Counted from the stretch's first letter, positions 1 to 5,378 are shown. The stretch: DNA of 11,486 bases from an uncultured Clostridium sp. (GCA_900551225.1 URUZ01000147.1:1-11486); one strand, 5' to 3'. The notes: generated by a model not told the origin, from the letters alone. Numbers and translations are program-made.

Positions 1-18
1 ATCTCATTATGATCCCTC

Positions 19-24
19 TATAAT
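19..24 (+). promoter_or_regulatory. -10 box upstream of the VanZ-family gene
   Basis: A perfect TATAAT lies about 28 bases before the VanZ start codon. The matching -35 would fall at or before the window edge, so only half of the promoter can be seen. Confidence 0.45.
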
Positions 25-51
25 ATAAACGTATAGGGAGGTGTGATGCAT

Positions 52-549
52 ATGGAATCAAAAAAATTGACCTGGACATTATTTATCATTTATGCTGTTA
101 TGCTGGTGTGGGTTATTTTATTTAAAATGGGATTTTCCATAGAAAATCTGGGTTATATAAGAAATATTAATCTAATCCCTTTTTCACAGCCGGCAATTGT
201 CAACGACACGATGGATGTAAGTGAGATCATCGATAATATGGTTATTTTTGTACCTTTTGGGATTTTTATGGGGATGCTTAATGGCCATAGACAGTGGCCC
301 CGTCAGCTTATTCCAATATTCCTGACAAGCCTGCTGCTGGAGATATTTCAATTCATCCTGGCCATTGGTGCCAGTGATATTACGGATTTAATCACGAATT
401 CCCTGGGCGGAGCAGCAGGGATTGGTATCTTCCGGGTATTCTCTACCATATTTAAGGACAGGGCATGTAAAATAGTGAATGCCCTATCCCTGGTTATGGC
501 TGTGGGCTTAATGCTGCTGGTTGGAATGCTCATAATTGTAAATATATAA
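52..549 (+). CDS. VanZ family membrane protein
   Basis: Small integral membrane protein of the VanZ-like family. VanZ itself gives low-level teicoplanin resistance in enterococci, but most family members have no known function, so no resistance role is claimed. What is seen: an N-terminal hydrophobic helix, the NLIPF motif after the first loop, an N-x(3)-F-x-PFG motif in the second helix, and the family signature LLLEIFQ followed by D-x(2)-D-x(3)-N-x-LGG, then a last hydrophobic helix. About 166 residues and four to five membrane segments are normal for the family. Start choice: GGGAGG ends at 41, so ATG 52 has 10-base spacing; ATG 46 (4-base spacing) is the alternative. It stands alone with its own -10 box, and no terminator is evident behind it. 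The family call is firm; the start is not. Confidence 0.9.
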   Translation: MESKKLTWTLFIIYAVMLVWVILFKMGFSIENLGYIRNINLIPFSQPAIVNDTMDVSEIIDNMVIFVPFGIFMGMLNGHRQWPRQLIPIFLTSLLLEIFQFILAIGASDITDLITNSLGGAAGIGIFRVFSTIFKDRACKIVNALSLVMAVGLMLLVGMLIIVNI

Positions 550-573
550 ATATATAAACCTGGAAAATTATGC

Positions 574-603
574 TTGACAATTGAAATCCAAGTGTGATAT
601 AGT
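574..603 (+). promoter_or_regulatory. Promoter of a small attenuated transcription unit
   Basis: TTGACA at 574-579 and TATAGT at 598-603 are separated by 18 bases. The start would be near 610, only about 13 bases before a terminator hairpin. The same TGTGATATAG -10 context recurs in front of fbp. Confidence 0.65.
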
Positions 604-622
604 GTTTACAGATAAAGGAAGT

Positions 623-671
623 GCCTGTCCGATATCTACATTATTTGTGTAGATCTCGTGCGGGCTTTTTT
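623..671 (+). terminator. Leader-proximal intrinsic terminator (possible attenuator)
   Basis: Positions 623-640 pair with 648-665 with only two mismatches. The core is ATCTACA against TGTAGAT and the outer part GCC against GGC; the loop is seven bases and six T follow (666-671). It sits directly behind the 574-603 promoter and ahead of a small ORF, which is an attenuator arrangement. Only about 13 bases of RNA precede it, too few for a classical aptamer. It could instead end a short RNA of about 60 nt. Confidence 0.7.
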
Positions 672-703
672 GTATTTATTTAAGACGAAAGGAAGACGGT
701 ATA

Positions 704-868
704 ATGATGAAAGCAAGGGCTGCAATGAATAATCAGATAATAGCAGACGGTCTGAATCTCAGAACGTTTAATTTACCATGTCTGAATCTGAATCTATATA
801 TATCTATCCTTAGTCCAAATACAGGCGGAATCCATCTATTTTCAGCACAAGGCACAGGCACGCCTTGA
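704..868 (+). CDS. Hypothetical small protein, 54 aa
   Basis: I do not recognise this protein. An ATG at 704 (a second ATG follows at 707) lies 8 bases after an AAAGGAAG ribosome binding site (688-695), and the frame runs 54 codons to TGA at 866-868. The product starts MMKARAAMNN, has a Leu/Asn-rich middle with one Cys, and ends in a Gly/Thr/Pro tail. I see no signal peptide and no clear membrane segment. The argument that it is a gene comes from context: promoter at 574, terminator/attenuator at 623-671, good RBS, and a perfect terminator 28 bases after the stop. Against it: the length is within chance, the composition is not strongly protein-like, and I know no homologue. Confidence 0.35.
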   Translation: MMKARAAMNNQIIADGLNLRTFNLPCLNLNLYISILSPNTGGIHLFSAQGTGTP

Positions 869-895
869 TTTAAAGGGAAGTAGATGAATTGTTTT

Positions 896-933
896 ACCGT
901 CTGTAAGGAGCAAGTCCATACAGACGGTTTTTT
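896..933 (+). terminator. Strong intrinsic terminator before tRNA-Asn
   Basis: A perfect 10-bp stem, ACCGTCTGTA (896-905) with TACAGACGGT (919-928), has a 13-base loop and six T (928-933). It closes the small unit starting at 574. It ends only 15 bases before tRNA-Asn, and I see no promoter in between. Confidence 0.85.
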
Positions 934-948
934 GTTGCAAAAACACAT

Positions 949-1020
949 TCCAAAGTAGCTCAACGGCAGAGCACACGGCTGTTAACCGTGGTGTTGCAGG
1001 TTCAAGTCCTGCCTTTGGAG
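949..1020 (+). tRNA. tRNA-Asn(GTT)
   Basis: A full canonical cloverleaf. Acceptor TCCAAAG (949-955) pairs with CTTTGGA (1013-1019) with discriminator G. The D arm contains AGCTC and GAGC. The anticodon stem is CACGG/CCGTG with loop CTGTTAA, so the anticodon is GTT (981-983). The T stem is GCAGG/CCTGC around TTCAAGT. No CCA is encoded. It is the first and best-formed member of the cluster reaching to about 1550. No promoter is recognisable directly upstream, so expression may depend on read-through of the terminator at 896-933. Confidence 0.95.
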
Positions 1021-1163
1021 CGCGGCTGAAAGGCAATCAATTTCAGTCCAGATCGGGATGAAATTCATCCAGCTGCCGGTATAAGTGGAAACAGGCACTT
1101 CCTTTATATCGCTTTCCGGGAAAAGTTACCGGGCCGGACAGAGCACATGCAAAATCCGGTTCT
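1021..1163. other. Spacer with inverted repeats, no gene recognised
   Basis: This stretch between tRNA-Asn and the Arg-like unit contains no T-loop consensus (GTTCRANYC) and no convincing ORF. It does hold nested complementarity: GCGGCTG (1022-1028) with CAGCTGC (1070-1076), CTGAAA (1026-1031) with TTTCAG (1041-1046), and GGATG (1056-1060) with CATCC (1066-1070). Several CCGG-centred arms occur at 1114-1161. It may be eroded tRNA sequence, or a structured linker in a common precursor. Confidence 0.3.
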
Positions 1164-1235
1164 GCACGTGTGGTGTCAGTGGACAGCACCCCTGCCTCCG
1201 GGCAGAGTGTATGGGTTCGAATCCCATTGCGTGCA
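1164..1235 (+). tRNA. tRNA-Arg(CCG)-like unit, probably degenerate
   Basis: Acceptor GCACGTG (1164-1170) pairs with TGCGTGC (1228-1234) using two wobbles, and the discriminator is A. U8 is present. The D arm is GTGT/GCAC with a nine-base loop containing GG. The T arm is perfect: ATGGG, TTCGAAT, CCCAT. The anticodon hairpin is abnormal. CTGC (1192-1195) pairs with GCAG (1202-1205), leaving a six-base loop CTCCGG instead of seven. The expected Arg loop CTCCGGA appears to have lost position 38, and the outermost stem pair is a C-A mismatch. If functional it would read CGG. It is either a pseudogene with an intact acceptor/T half or a tRNA-like element with another role. Confidence 0.5.
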
Positions 1236-1249
1236 TTGGAAGAGAATCA

Positions 1250-1322
1250 GCGCCTGAGGTGATGCGGTACGTTGCACCTGGCTTATATCCAGCGATTGCG
1301 GGTTCGACTCCTGCCGGGCGTA
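1250..1322 (+). tRNA. tRNA-Ile(TAT)-like unit, atypical
   Basis: Acceptor GCGCCTG (1250-1256) pairs fully with CGGGCGT (1315-1321) counting two G-U pairs, with discriminator A. The T arm is GCGGG, TTCGACT, CCTGC, with one G-U pair. The anticodon loop is CTTATAT on a four-pair stem CTGG/CCAG, giving anticodon TAT (AUA, Ile). Defects: position 8 is A instead of the near-invariant T, and the D stem GTG/CAC abuts the anticodon stem so that bases 26, 27 and 43 have no counterpart. The D loop is 11 bases and does contain GG. Isoleucine is inferred from the anticodon only. Confidence 0.4.
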
Positions 1323-1359
1323 TTTAAATTTTACCAGGTTTTTCATATCTTAGTATAAA

Positions 1360-1444
1360 GCCTCTGTAGCAGAAATGGCATATGCACCGGACTAAGGATC
1401 CGGGTGCCGGAAGGCACATGTGGGTTCGAATCCCTCCAGAGGCA
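1360..1444 (+). tRNA. tRNA-Leu(AAG)
   Basis: A class II tRNA. Acceptor GCCTCTG (1360-1366) pairs perfectly with CAGAGGC (1437-1443), discriminator A as required for leucine. The D arm follows the leucine pattern (GCA/TGC with G-A at 13-22 and GGCATA in the loop). Anticodon stem CCGGA/TCCGG has loop CTAAGGA, so the anticodon is AAG (1394-1396). The long variable arm is GTGCC/GGCAC with loop GGAA. The T loop is TTCGAAT, with one T-T mismatch in the T stem (1421/1435). A34 is uncommon in bacteria: CUU is usually read by GAG, and A34 needs TadA-type deamination to inosine. Likely a functional gene, but an unusual isoacceptor. Confidence 0.8.
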
Positions 1445-1475
1445 CGCAGGAATAAAAATTCAATTTATATATTTT

Positions 1476-1548
1476 GCCCGGATGGCGGAACGGCATACGC
1501 ACCGTACTCAGACTGCGGTTTTTGTGAGTTCGAATCTCACTCCGGGTA
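1476..1548 (+). tRNA. tRNA-Leu(CAG)-like with a short variable loop
   Basis: Acceptor GCCCGGA (1476-1482) pairs with TCCGGGT (1541-1547), discriminator A. The D arm GCG/CGC with GGCATA matches the leucine pattern of the preceding Leu(AAG) gene. Anticodon stem CCGTA/TGCGG has loop CTCAGAC, so the anticodon is CAG (1509-1511). The T arm GTGAG, TTCGAAT, CTCAC is perfect. The oddity is the variable region: five T (1519-1523) where a leucine tRNA should carry a paired arm of over ten bases. Every other helix is intact, so this is a clean loss rather than general decay. Five T at 1550-1554 could help end transcription. Whether leucyl-tRNA synthetase charges it cannot be told from sequence. Confidence 0.65.
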
Positions 1549-1579
1549 CTTTTTATGTTTTCTGTCACAGTAACTCCTG

Positions 1580-1596
1580 CTGGGTACGAATCCCTG
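1580..1596 (+). pseudogene. Isolated tRNA T-arm remnant
   Basis: CTGGG, TACGAAT and CCCTG look like a T stem and loop, with one T-T mismatch and a T-to-A change in the loop. The T-T mismatch is at the same pair as in Leu(AAG). No acceptor, D or anticodon arm fits around it. It reads as the eroded end of a further tRNA unit. Confidence 0.4.
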
Positions 1597-1641
1597 AACC
1601 GAAATATTTTTTTCTATGGCGCTTAATGTCAATCAGGAGGC

Positions 1642-1670
1642 TTGACTAACAATCGTTTTTGTATGACAAT
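1642..1670 (+). promoter_or_regulatory. Promoter of the two-component operon
   Basis: TTGACT (1642-1647) and GACAAT (1665-1670) are spaced by 17 bases. The predicted start is about 30 bases ahead of the kinase start codon. Confidence 0.5.
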
Positions 1671-1708
1671 AGACAGATAAACGACAAAACAGATTGGTGA
1701 GAGCACAG

Positions 1709-3187
1709 ATGCAGAGACAAAAGAGTAGAATGCACCGTCCAGGTGAATCCTTGAAGGATAGAATGAGGCTGATTTCGTTTCTGGCGGTGTCGGTTGTGGT
1801 ATTGTCCATTGCAGGCAGCCTGGCGGTCTCCGGGTTTGGGCTTCTGGGGTTTAATGGCATTTTGCAGAACAGCGGGAAGAGCCTGGAGCTTTGGAAGGCC
1901 GTGGATGAGGAAAAACGTGCATTTGCGGCCTACATCCAGGGGCGCACCCAGGAACAGGAGACGGTCTACCAGGAGGCGGCAAGACGGACGGAACACGCGG
2001 TGGAGAACCTGCCATACGACTACAGGGATATTGGAGCCAGGCGGTATGCCCAGACATGGTCCATACAGAACCTATATGAGACATACGTGATCATGCGGAC
2101 CCAGGTGCTTCAGAATACCGACAGGGGCGGGGAATATATGGATACCCTCTACAGCGTCTACAGGATACAGGACTATCTGCAGGATTACGCGGGGCGGCTC
2201 CAGCAGATGAATGTGGAGGAGGGGAACCAGCGCTATGAGGTGCTGCGCCCTCTTTTTGCAGTGATCCCTGCGGCGGCTGTTTTCTTCGGAATTGCGGCGG
2301 TGGCGGCGGTGGAGCGCCTGAAGGGCTGGACCAGCAAAAGGCTGGTGGAGCCGGTGCTGAGACTGGCTGAGGACTCGGGGCGCATCGCGGCCAATGATTT
2401 TGACGGGCCGGAGATGGAGGCTCTGGGTGATGATGAGATCGCCCGCCTGATCCGGTCGTTTTATCATATGAAACGGTCTACCAAGGGGTATATCACGGCT
2501 TTGAAGGAGAAACATCAGGTTGAGAAGGAGCTGGATGCGGTGCGCCTGCAGATGCTGAAGAACCAGATCAATCCCCATTTTTTATTTAATACCTTGAATA
2601 TGATCGCTTCCATGGCCCAGGTGGAGGAGGCAGCGGTTACGGAGCAGATGATAACAGCTTTAAGCCGCCTGTTCCGCTATAATTTAAAATCCACGGACAG
2701 TGTCATGCCTTTGGAACGGGAGCTGAAGGTGGTACAGGATTATATGTATCTCCAGCAGATGCGCTTTGGGAAACGCCTGCGATATACCATGGACTGCGCG
2801 CCGGATACGCTGGAGGTGCTGGTGCCGTCCTTTGCCCTTCAGCCATTGGTGGAAAATGCTGTTATTCACGGGATCTCCGGCCAGAAAAAGGGCGGAAAGG
2901 TTCATATATGCGCCAGATACAGGCTGGGGCGGCTGTATATCTATGTGTCGGACACAGGCTGCGGCATAGAGGAAAATCGGCTGCAGGAGATCAAAAAAGC
3001 CCTGGCTGAGGGGGATACAAAGAGGACAGGGATCGGAGTGGGCAACATTTACCGCAGGATTCATTCCATGTATCAGGATGGGGAGATGGAGCTGTACAGC
3101 TGTCCGGGCAAGGGCACGGTGATCCGCCTCTCCTTCAGCCCGGGCGTGTCTGAGGCAAATGACAATGAAAGCGGGGGACAATTATGA
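1709..3187 (+). CDS. YesM/LytS-type sensor histidine kinase
   Basis: Membrane sensor kinase of the His_kinase (PF06580) type that phosphorylates the regulator encoded next to it. From ATG 1709 it has 492 residues: TM1 about 21-46; an extracytoplasmic, largely helical region of about 130 residues without a recognised ligand domain; TM2 about 181-202; a HAMP-like segment 210-262; the phosphoacceptor block NQINPHFLFNTLNM with His290; then an HATPase domain with N box LVENAVIHG (Asn383), G1 box DTGCGI and G2 box TGIGVGN. All key residues are present, so it should be active. Start choice: GGTGAG at 1696-1701 fits ATG 1709 with 7-base spacing; the upstream in-frame TTG and GTG lie at or inside that RBS. 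The stop overlaps the next gene by ATGA, indicating coupled translation. The ligand is unknown; the TRAP operon downstream suggests an organic acid (inference). Confidence 0.92.
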   Translation: MQRQKSRMHRPGESLKDRMRLISFLAVSVVVLSIAGSLAVSGFGLLGFNGILQNSGKSLELWKAVDEEKRAFAAYIQGRTQEQETVYQEAARRTEHAVENLPYDYRDIGARRYAQTWSIQNLYETYVIMRTQVLQNTDRGGEYMDTLYSVYRIQDYLQDYAGRLQQMNVEEGNQRYEVLRPLFAVIPAAAVFFGIAAVAAVERLKGWTSKRLVEPVLRLAEDSGRIAANDFDGPEMEALGDDEIARLIRSFYHMKRSTKGYITALKEKHQVEKELDAVRLQMLKNQINPHFLFNTLNMIASMAQVEEAAVTEQMITALSRLFRYNLKSTDSVMPLERELKVVQDYMYLQQMRFGKRLRYTMDCAPDTLEVLVPSFALQPLVENAVIHGISGQKKGGKVHICARYRLGRLYIYVSDTGCGIEENRLQEIKKALAEGDTKRTGIGVGNIYRRIHSMYQDGEMELYSCPGKGTVIRLSFSPGVSEANDNESGGQL

Positions 3188-4068
3188 TACGGGTGTTGGT
3201 GGCGGATGATGAGTCCATTGAGCGGATGGCCCTGTGCAGGAGGCTTGAAAGGCACTTTGGGACCCAGATTGAGATATCCCAGGCAGAGGACGGCCTGGAA
3301 GCGGTGGAGATTCACCGCCGCGAGAAGAGCCGCATTGTCATCATGGACATTGCCATGCCGGAGTTAAACGGAGTGGCGGCGGCGGAGCAGATCCGTGCCC
3401 TGGACCCTGACTGTGTCATCATCTTTCTCACAGCCTATGATGAGTTTACCTATGCCAGGCGGGCGCTGGTGATCCGCGCCCTGGACTATCTGCTGAAGCC
3501 CTGCGAGGAGGAGGAGCTGCTGGCCGTGATGGAGGAGGCCATCCGCCAGGCGGAGCTGGGGATCTCCCAGGCCCCTGGCGCGCGTGGAAACGGGTGGCCC
3601 GGAAGCGGGAAGTCCGAAAGCGGGAGGCCTGAGAACAAGGGGCCTGAGAGCGGAGAAAATGCCGCAACCCGCGGTCAGGGCAACAAGACACATACAGCGG
3701 CGGCGGGCCAATTACAGGATGACTCCGGGGATTCCCGCATGGACCAGGTGGCGGCCTCCATAAGGGACTATATCAGCAGCAATTTTATGAGGGAGATCTC
3801 CATGCAGGATGCGGCCAGGGCCATGAATTACTCTGATGCATATTTCTGCAAACTCTTCAAGCAGTGCTTTGACCAGAATTTTACAGCCTATCTCACCAAC
3901 TACAGGGTAAATGAGGCAAAGAAGCTGTTAAAGAACCGTGAAATGAATGTGAAGGAAGTTGGGATGAGGGTGGGGTATTTTGATTCCAATTATTTTGCCA
4001 AGGTGTTTAAACGCCTGACGGGAATGATTCCATCTGAGTTCAGAGAACTGTATTATGCACAAAAATAG
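3184..4068 (+). CDS. YesN-like response regulator (REC + AraC HTH)
   Basis: Cytoplasmic response regulator of 294 residues. The receiver domain covers about 1-122, with acidic pocket Asp8/Asp9, phosphoacceptor Asp55 (IMDIAMP), Thr83 and Lys105 (LLKP). The C-terminal AraC-type double helix-turn-helix covers about 188-294, with the family pattern VGYFDSNYFAKVFKRLTG. Between them is a roughly 60-residue linker (126-186) rich in Gly, Ser, Glu and Asn, apparently disordered and built from degenerate repeats. YesN-like regulators either join the domains closely or carry a larger folded middle, so this linker is unusual. The SD GGGGGA (3173-3178) lies inside the kinase gene. With the kinase it forms a complete pair, and its most plausible target is the promoter near 4155-4183 in front of dctP. 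Function class is firm, target inferred. Confidence 0.93.
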   Translation: MIRVLVADDESIERMALCRRLERHFGTQIEISQAEDGLEAVEIHRREKSRIVIMDIAMPELNGVAAAEQIRALDPDCVIIFLTAYDEFTYARRALVIRALDYLLKPCEEEELLAVMEEAIRQAELGISQAPGARGNGWPGSGKSESGRPENKGPESGENAATRGQGNKTHTAAAGQLQDDSGDSRMDQVAASIRDYISSNFMREISMQDAARAMNYSDAYFCKLFKQCFDQNFTAYLTNYRVNEAKKLLKNREMNVKEVGMRVGYFDSNYFAKVFKRLTGMIPSEFRELYYAQK

Positions 4069-4089
4069 TGGATTAAAGTTGTGCATTTT
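4055..4089 (+). terminator. Weak terminator-like hairpin at the end of the regulator gene
   Basis: ATGCACAA (4055-4062), overlapping the last codons, pairs perfectly with TTGTGCAT (4079-4086). The loop is 16 bases and only four T follow (4086-4089). A partial terminator between the regulator and the TRAP operon is likely, but the U-tract is short. Confidence 0.4.
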
Positions 4090-4120
4090 CACGGAGACTA
4101 CAAAAAAATACGGGAAAAGT

Positions 4121-4151
4121 TAAAATCTTCTTCCCCTATGTCAAGATTTTA
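4121..4151. promoter_or_regulatory. Inverted repeat next to the -35 of the TRAP promoter (candidate operator)
   Basis: Arms TAAAATCTT (4121-4129) and AAGATTTTA (4143-4151) are perfect 9-bp inverted repeats with a 13-base spacer, ending four bases before the putative -35. There is no T-run, so it is not a terminator. Position and symmetry suit an activator site for the upstream AraC-type regulator; that link is inference. Confidence 0.5.
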
Positions 4152-4154
4152 CGG

Positions 4155-4183
4155 TACACAATTATACGCCCCGGCCTTATAAT
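4155..4183 (+). promoter_or_regulatory. Promoter of the dctPQM operon
   Basis: TATAAT (4178-4183) has a poor -35, TACACA (4155-4160), at 17 bases. A weak -35 with an adjacent dyad is typical of an activator-dependent promoter. Confidence 0.55.
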
Positions 4184-4191
4184 TAAGATGT

Positions 4192-4219
4192 TGTTAAAGA
4201 AGTGTCAAAAACTTTAACA
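4192..4219. promoter_or_regulatory. Inverted repeat at the TRAP operon transcription start
   Basis: TGTTAAAG (4192-4199) and CTTTAACA (4212-4219) are perfect 8-bp arms around a 12-base spacer, starting right at the predicted start site. It could be a repressor operator or a 5' hairpin of the mRNA. Confidence 0.4.
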
Positions 4220-4294
4220 GATCCGGATTATTATAAGCCTGGGTGTATTTTTTTTGCTCAAAATTTGGAATATTTGCCTGGCTTATGGCGGATC
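4220..4294 (+). promoter_or_regulatory. Structured 5' leader of dctP
   Basis: Two nested helices: GATCCG (4220-4225) with CGGATC (4289-4294), and ATAAGCC (4233-4239) with GGCTTAT (4280-4286). The apical loop holds eight T (4248-4255). The leader continues another 60 bases to the dctP start. No known riboswitch class is recognised. Confidence 0.35.
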
Positions 4295-4354
4295 AGGAAT
4301 AAAATCACCAAAAATATGGGAAACTGTTATGAGAGGAAAGGAAGGAATGGTAGC

Positions 4355-5377
4355 ATGAAAAACACGTTGAAAAGACTGGCTGTCGCGGCGCTTGCGCTGA
4401 TGACGGCTGCGGGACTGTCAGGCTGCGGAATGGCGACTTCGGGGAAACGAATCATCCGCATCTCCCATGCCCAGTCAGAGACCCATCCGGAACATCTGGG
4501 TTTACTGGCATTTAAGGACTATGTGGAGGAGCGCCTGGGGGACAAATATGAGGTGCAGATCTTCCCAAATGAGATCCTTGGCTCAGCCCAGAAGGCCATT
4601 GAGCTGACACAGACAGGAGCCATTGACTTTGTGGTGGCGGGTACTGCCAATCTGGAGAACTTTGCGGGAGTGTATGAGATTTTCAGCATGCCCTACCTGT
4701 TTGACTCAGAGGATGTGTACAAGTCCGTGATGGAAGATACGGAATATATGGAACAGATTTACGAGTCCACCGATGAGGCGGGCTTCCGCGTGGTGACCTG
4801 GTATAATGCGGGAACCAGAAACTTTTATGCTAAGACGCCGATCAACACCCCGGCGGATCTGAAGGGGAAAAAGATCCGCGTGCAGCAGAGCCCGGCCAGC
4901 GTGGCCATGGTCAACGCCTTTGGCGCGGCCGCAGCTCCCATGGGATTCGGCGAGGTTTATACAGCGATCCAGCAGGGCGTAATCGACGGCGCGGAGAACA
5001 ACGAGCTGGCCCTCACCAACAACAAGCACGGCGAGGTGGCCAAATATTACTGCTACAACAAGCACCAGATGGTACCTGATATGCTGGTGGCCAACTTAAA
5101 GTTTTTAAATGGTTTAAGCCCTGAGGAATATGAGGTTTTCAAGGATGCAGCCCTGCTTTCCACACAGGTTGAGATGGAAGAGTGGGACAAGAGCATCGAG
5201 GAGGCCAAGAAGATTGCGGCTGACGACATGGGCGTACAGTTCATTGATGTGGATGTGGAAGCATTTAAAGAAAAGGTACTTCCCCTTCACCAGCAGATGC
5301 TGGAATCCAACCCTAAGATAGCGGACCTCTATGAGCACATCCGCCAGGCCAACGAGAACGCGAAGGGAGGGCAATAA
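4355..5377 (+). CDS. dctP: TRAP transporter solute-binding protein, DctP family
   Basis: Extracytoplasmic binding protein that captures an organic acid and delivers it to the DctQM membrane unit. From ATG 4355 it has 340 residues. The signal peptide MKNTLKRLA... ends in lipobox LSGC (Cys24), so it is a membrane-anchored lipoprotein, as expected in a Gram-positive cell. The DctP fold is clear: LGSAQKAIELTQTGAID, MPYLF, and the ligand-binding stretch with Arg155, Arg175 (KIRVQ) and Asn215 (GAENN). The 20- and 40-residue spacings match Arg127, Arg147 and Asn187 of the sialic-acid protein SiaP, so a carboxylate ligand is expected. The exact substrate (C4-dicarboxylate, sugar acid or other) cannot be assigned. 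Start choice: AGGAAGG at 4339-4345 gives 9-base spacing, and the signal peptide begins exactly there; a longer in-frame GTG start at 4202 would put 51 extra residues before it. Confidence 0.94.
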   Translation: MKNTLKRLAVAALALMTAAGLSGCGMATSGKRIIRISHAQSETHPEHLGLLAFKDYVEERLGDKYEVQIFPNEILGSAQKAIELTQTGAIDFVVAGTANLENFAGVYEIFSMPYLFDSEDVYKSVMEDTEYMEQIYESTDEAGFRVVTWYNAGTRNFYAKTPINTPADLKGKKIRVQQSPASVAMVNAFGAAAAPMGFGEVYTAIQQGVIDGAENNELALTNNKHGEVAKYYCYNKHQMVPDMLVANLKFLNGLSPEEYEVFKDAALLSTQVEMEEWDKSIEEAKKIAADDMGVQFIDVDVEAFKEKVLPLHQQMLESNPKIADLYEHIRQANENAKGGQ

Positions 5378-5378
5378 C

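Noticed and set aside
733..963. 76-codon minus-strand frame opposite the 54-aa ORF
   Set aside because: It starts inside tRNA-Asn and crosses the strong terminator; no RBS or family features.
949..1020. tRNA-Asn as an integration site with att repeats
   Set aside because: No copy of the tRNA 3' end and no integrase is visible downstream in the window.
842..1036. Minus-strand frame with the peptide GLEPATPRLT
   Set aside because: This is the familiar false protein produced by translating a tRNA gene (here tRNA-Asn) on the opposite strand; it also crosses a terminator.
1022..1076. Complete minimal tRNA after tRNA-Asn
   Set aside because: The acceptor-like pairing exists but there is no T-loop consensus, no anticodon arm, and the inner hairpins compete with the acceptor stem.
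1354..1359. TATAAA as a -10 box for tRNA-Leu(AAG)
   Set aside because: It abuts the tRNA 5' end, so transcription would start inside the tRNA.
1085..1649. Several 60-80 codon plus-strand frames
   Set aside because: They run through the tRNA-like units; their apparent motifs are translated T arms, and none has a convincing RBS.
4202..4354. N-terminal extension of DctP from GTG 4202
   Set aside because: It would place 51 residues before a clean lipoprotein signal peptide, lies over the leader helices, and has no RBS.
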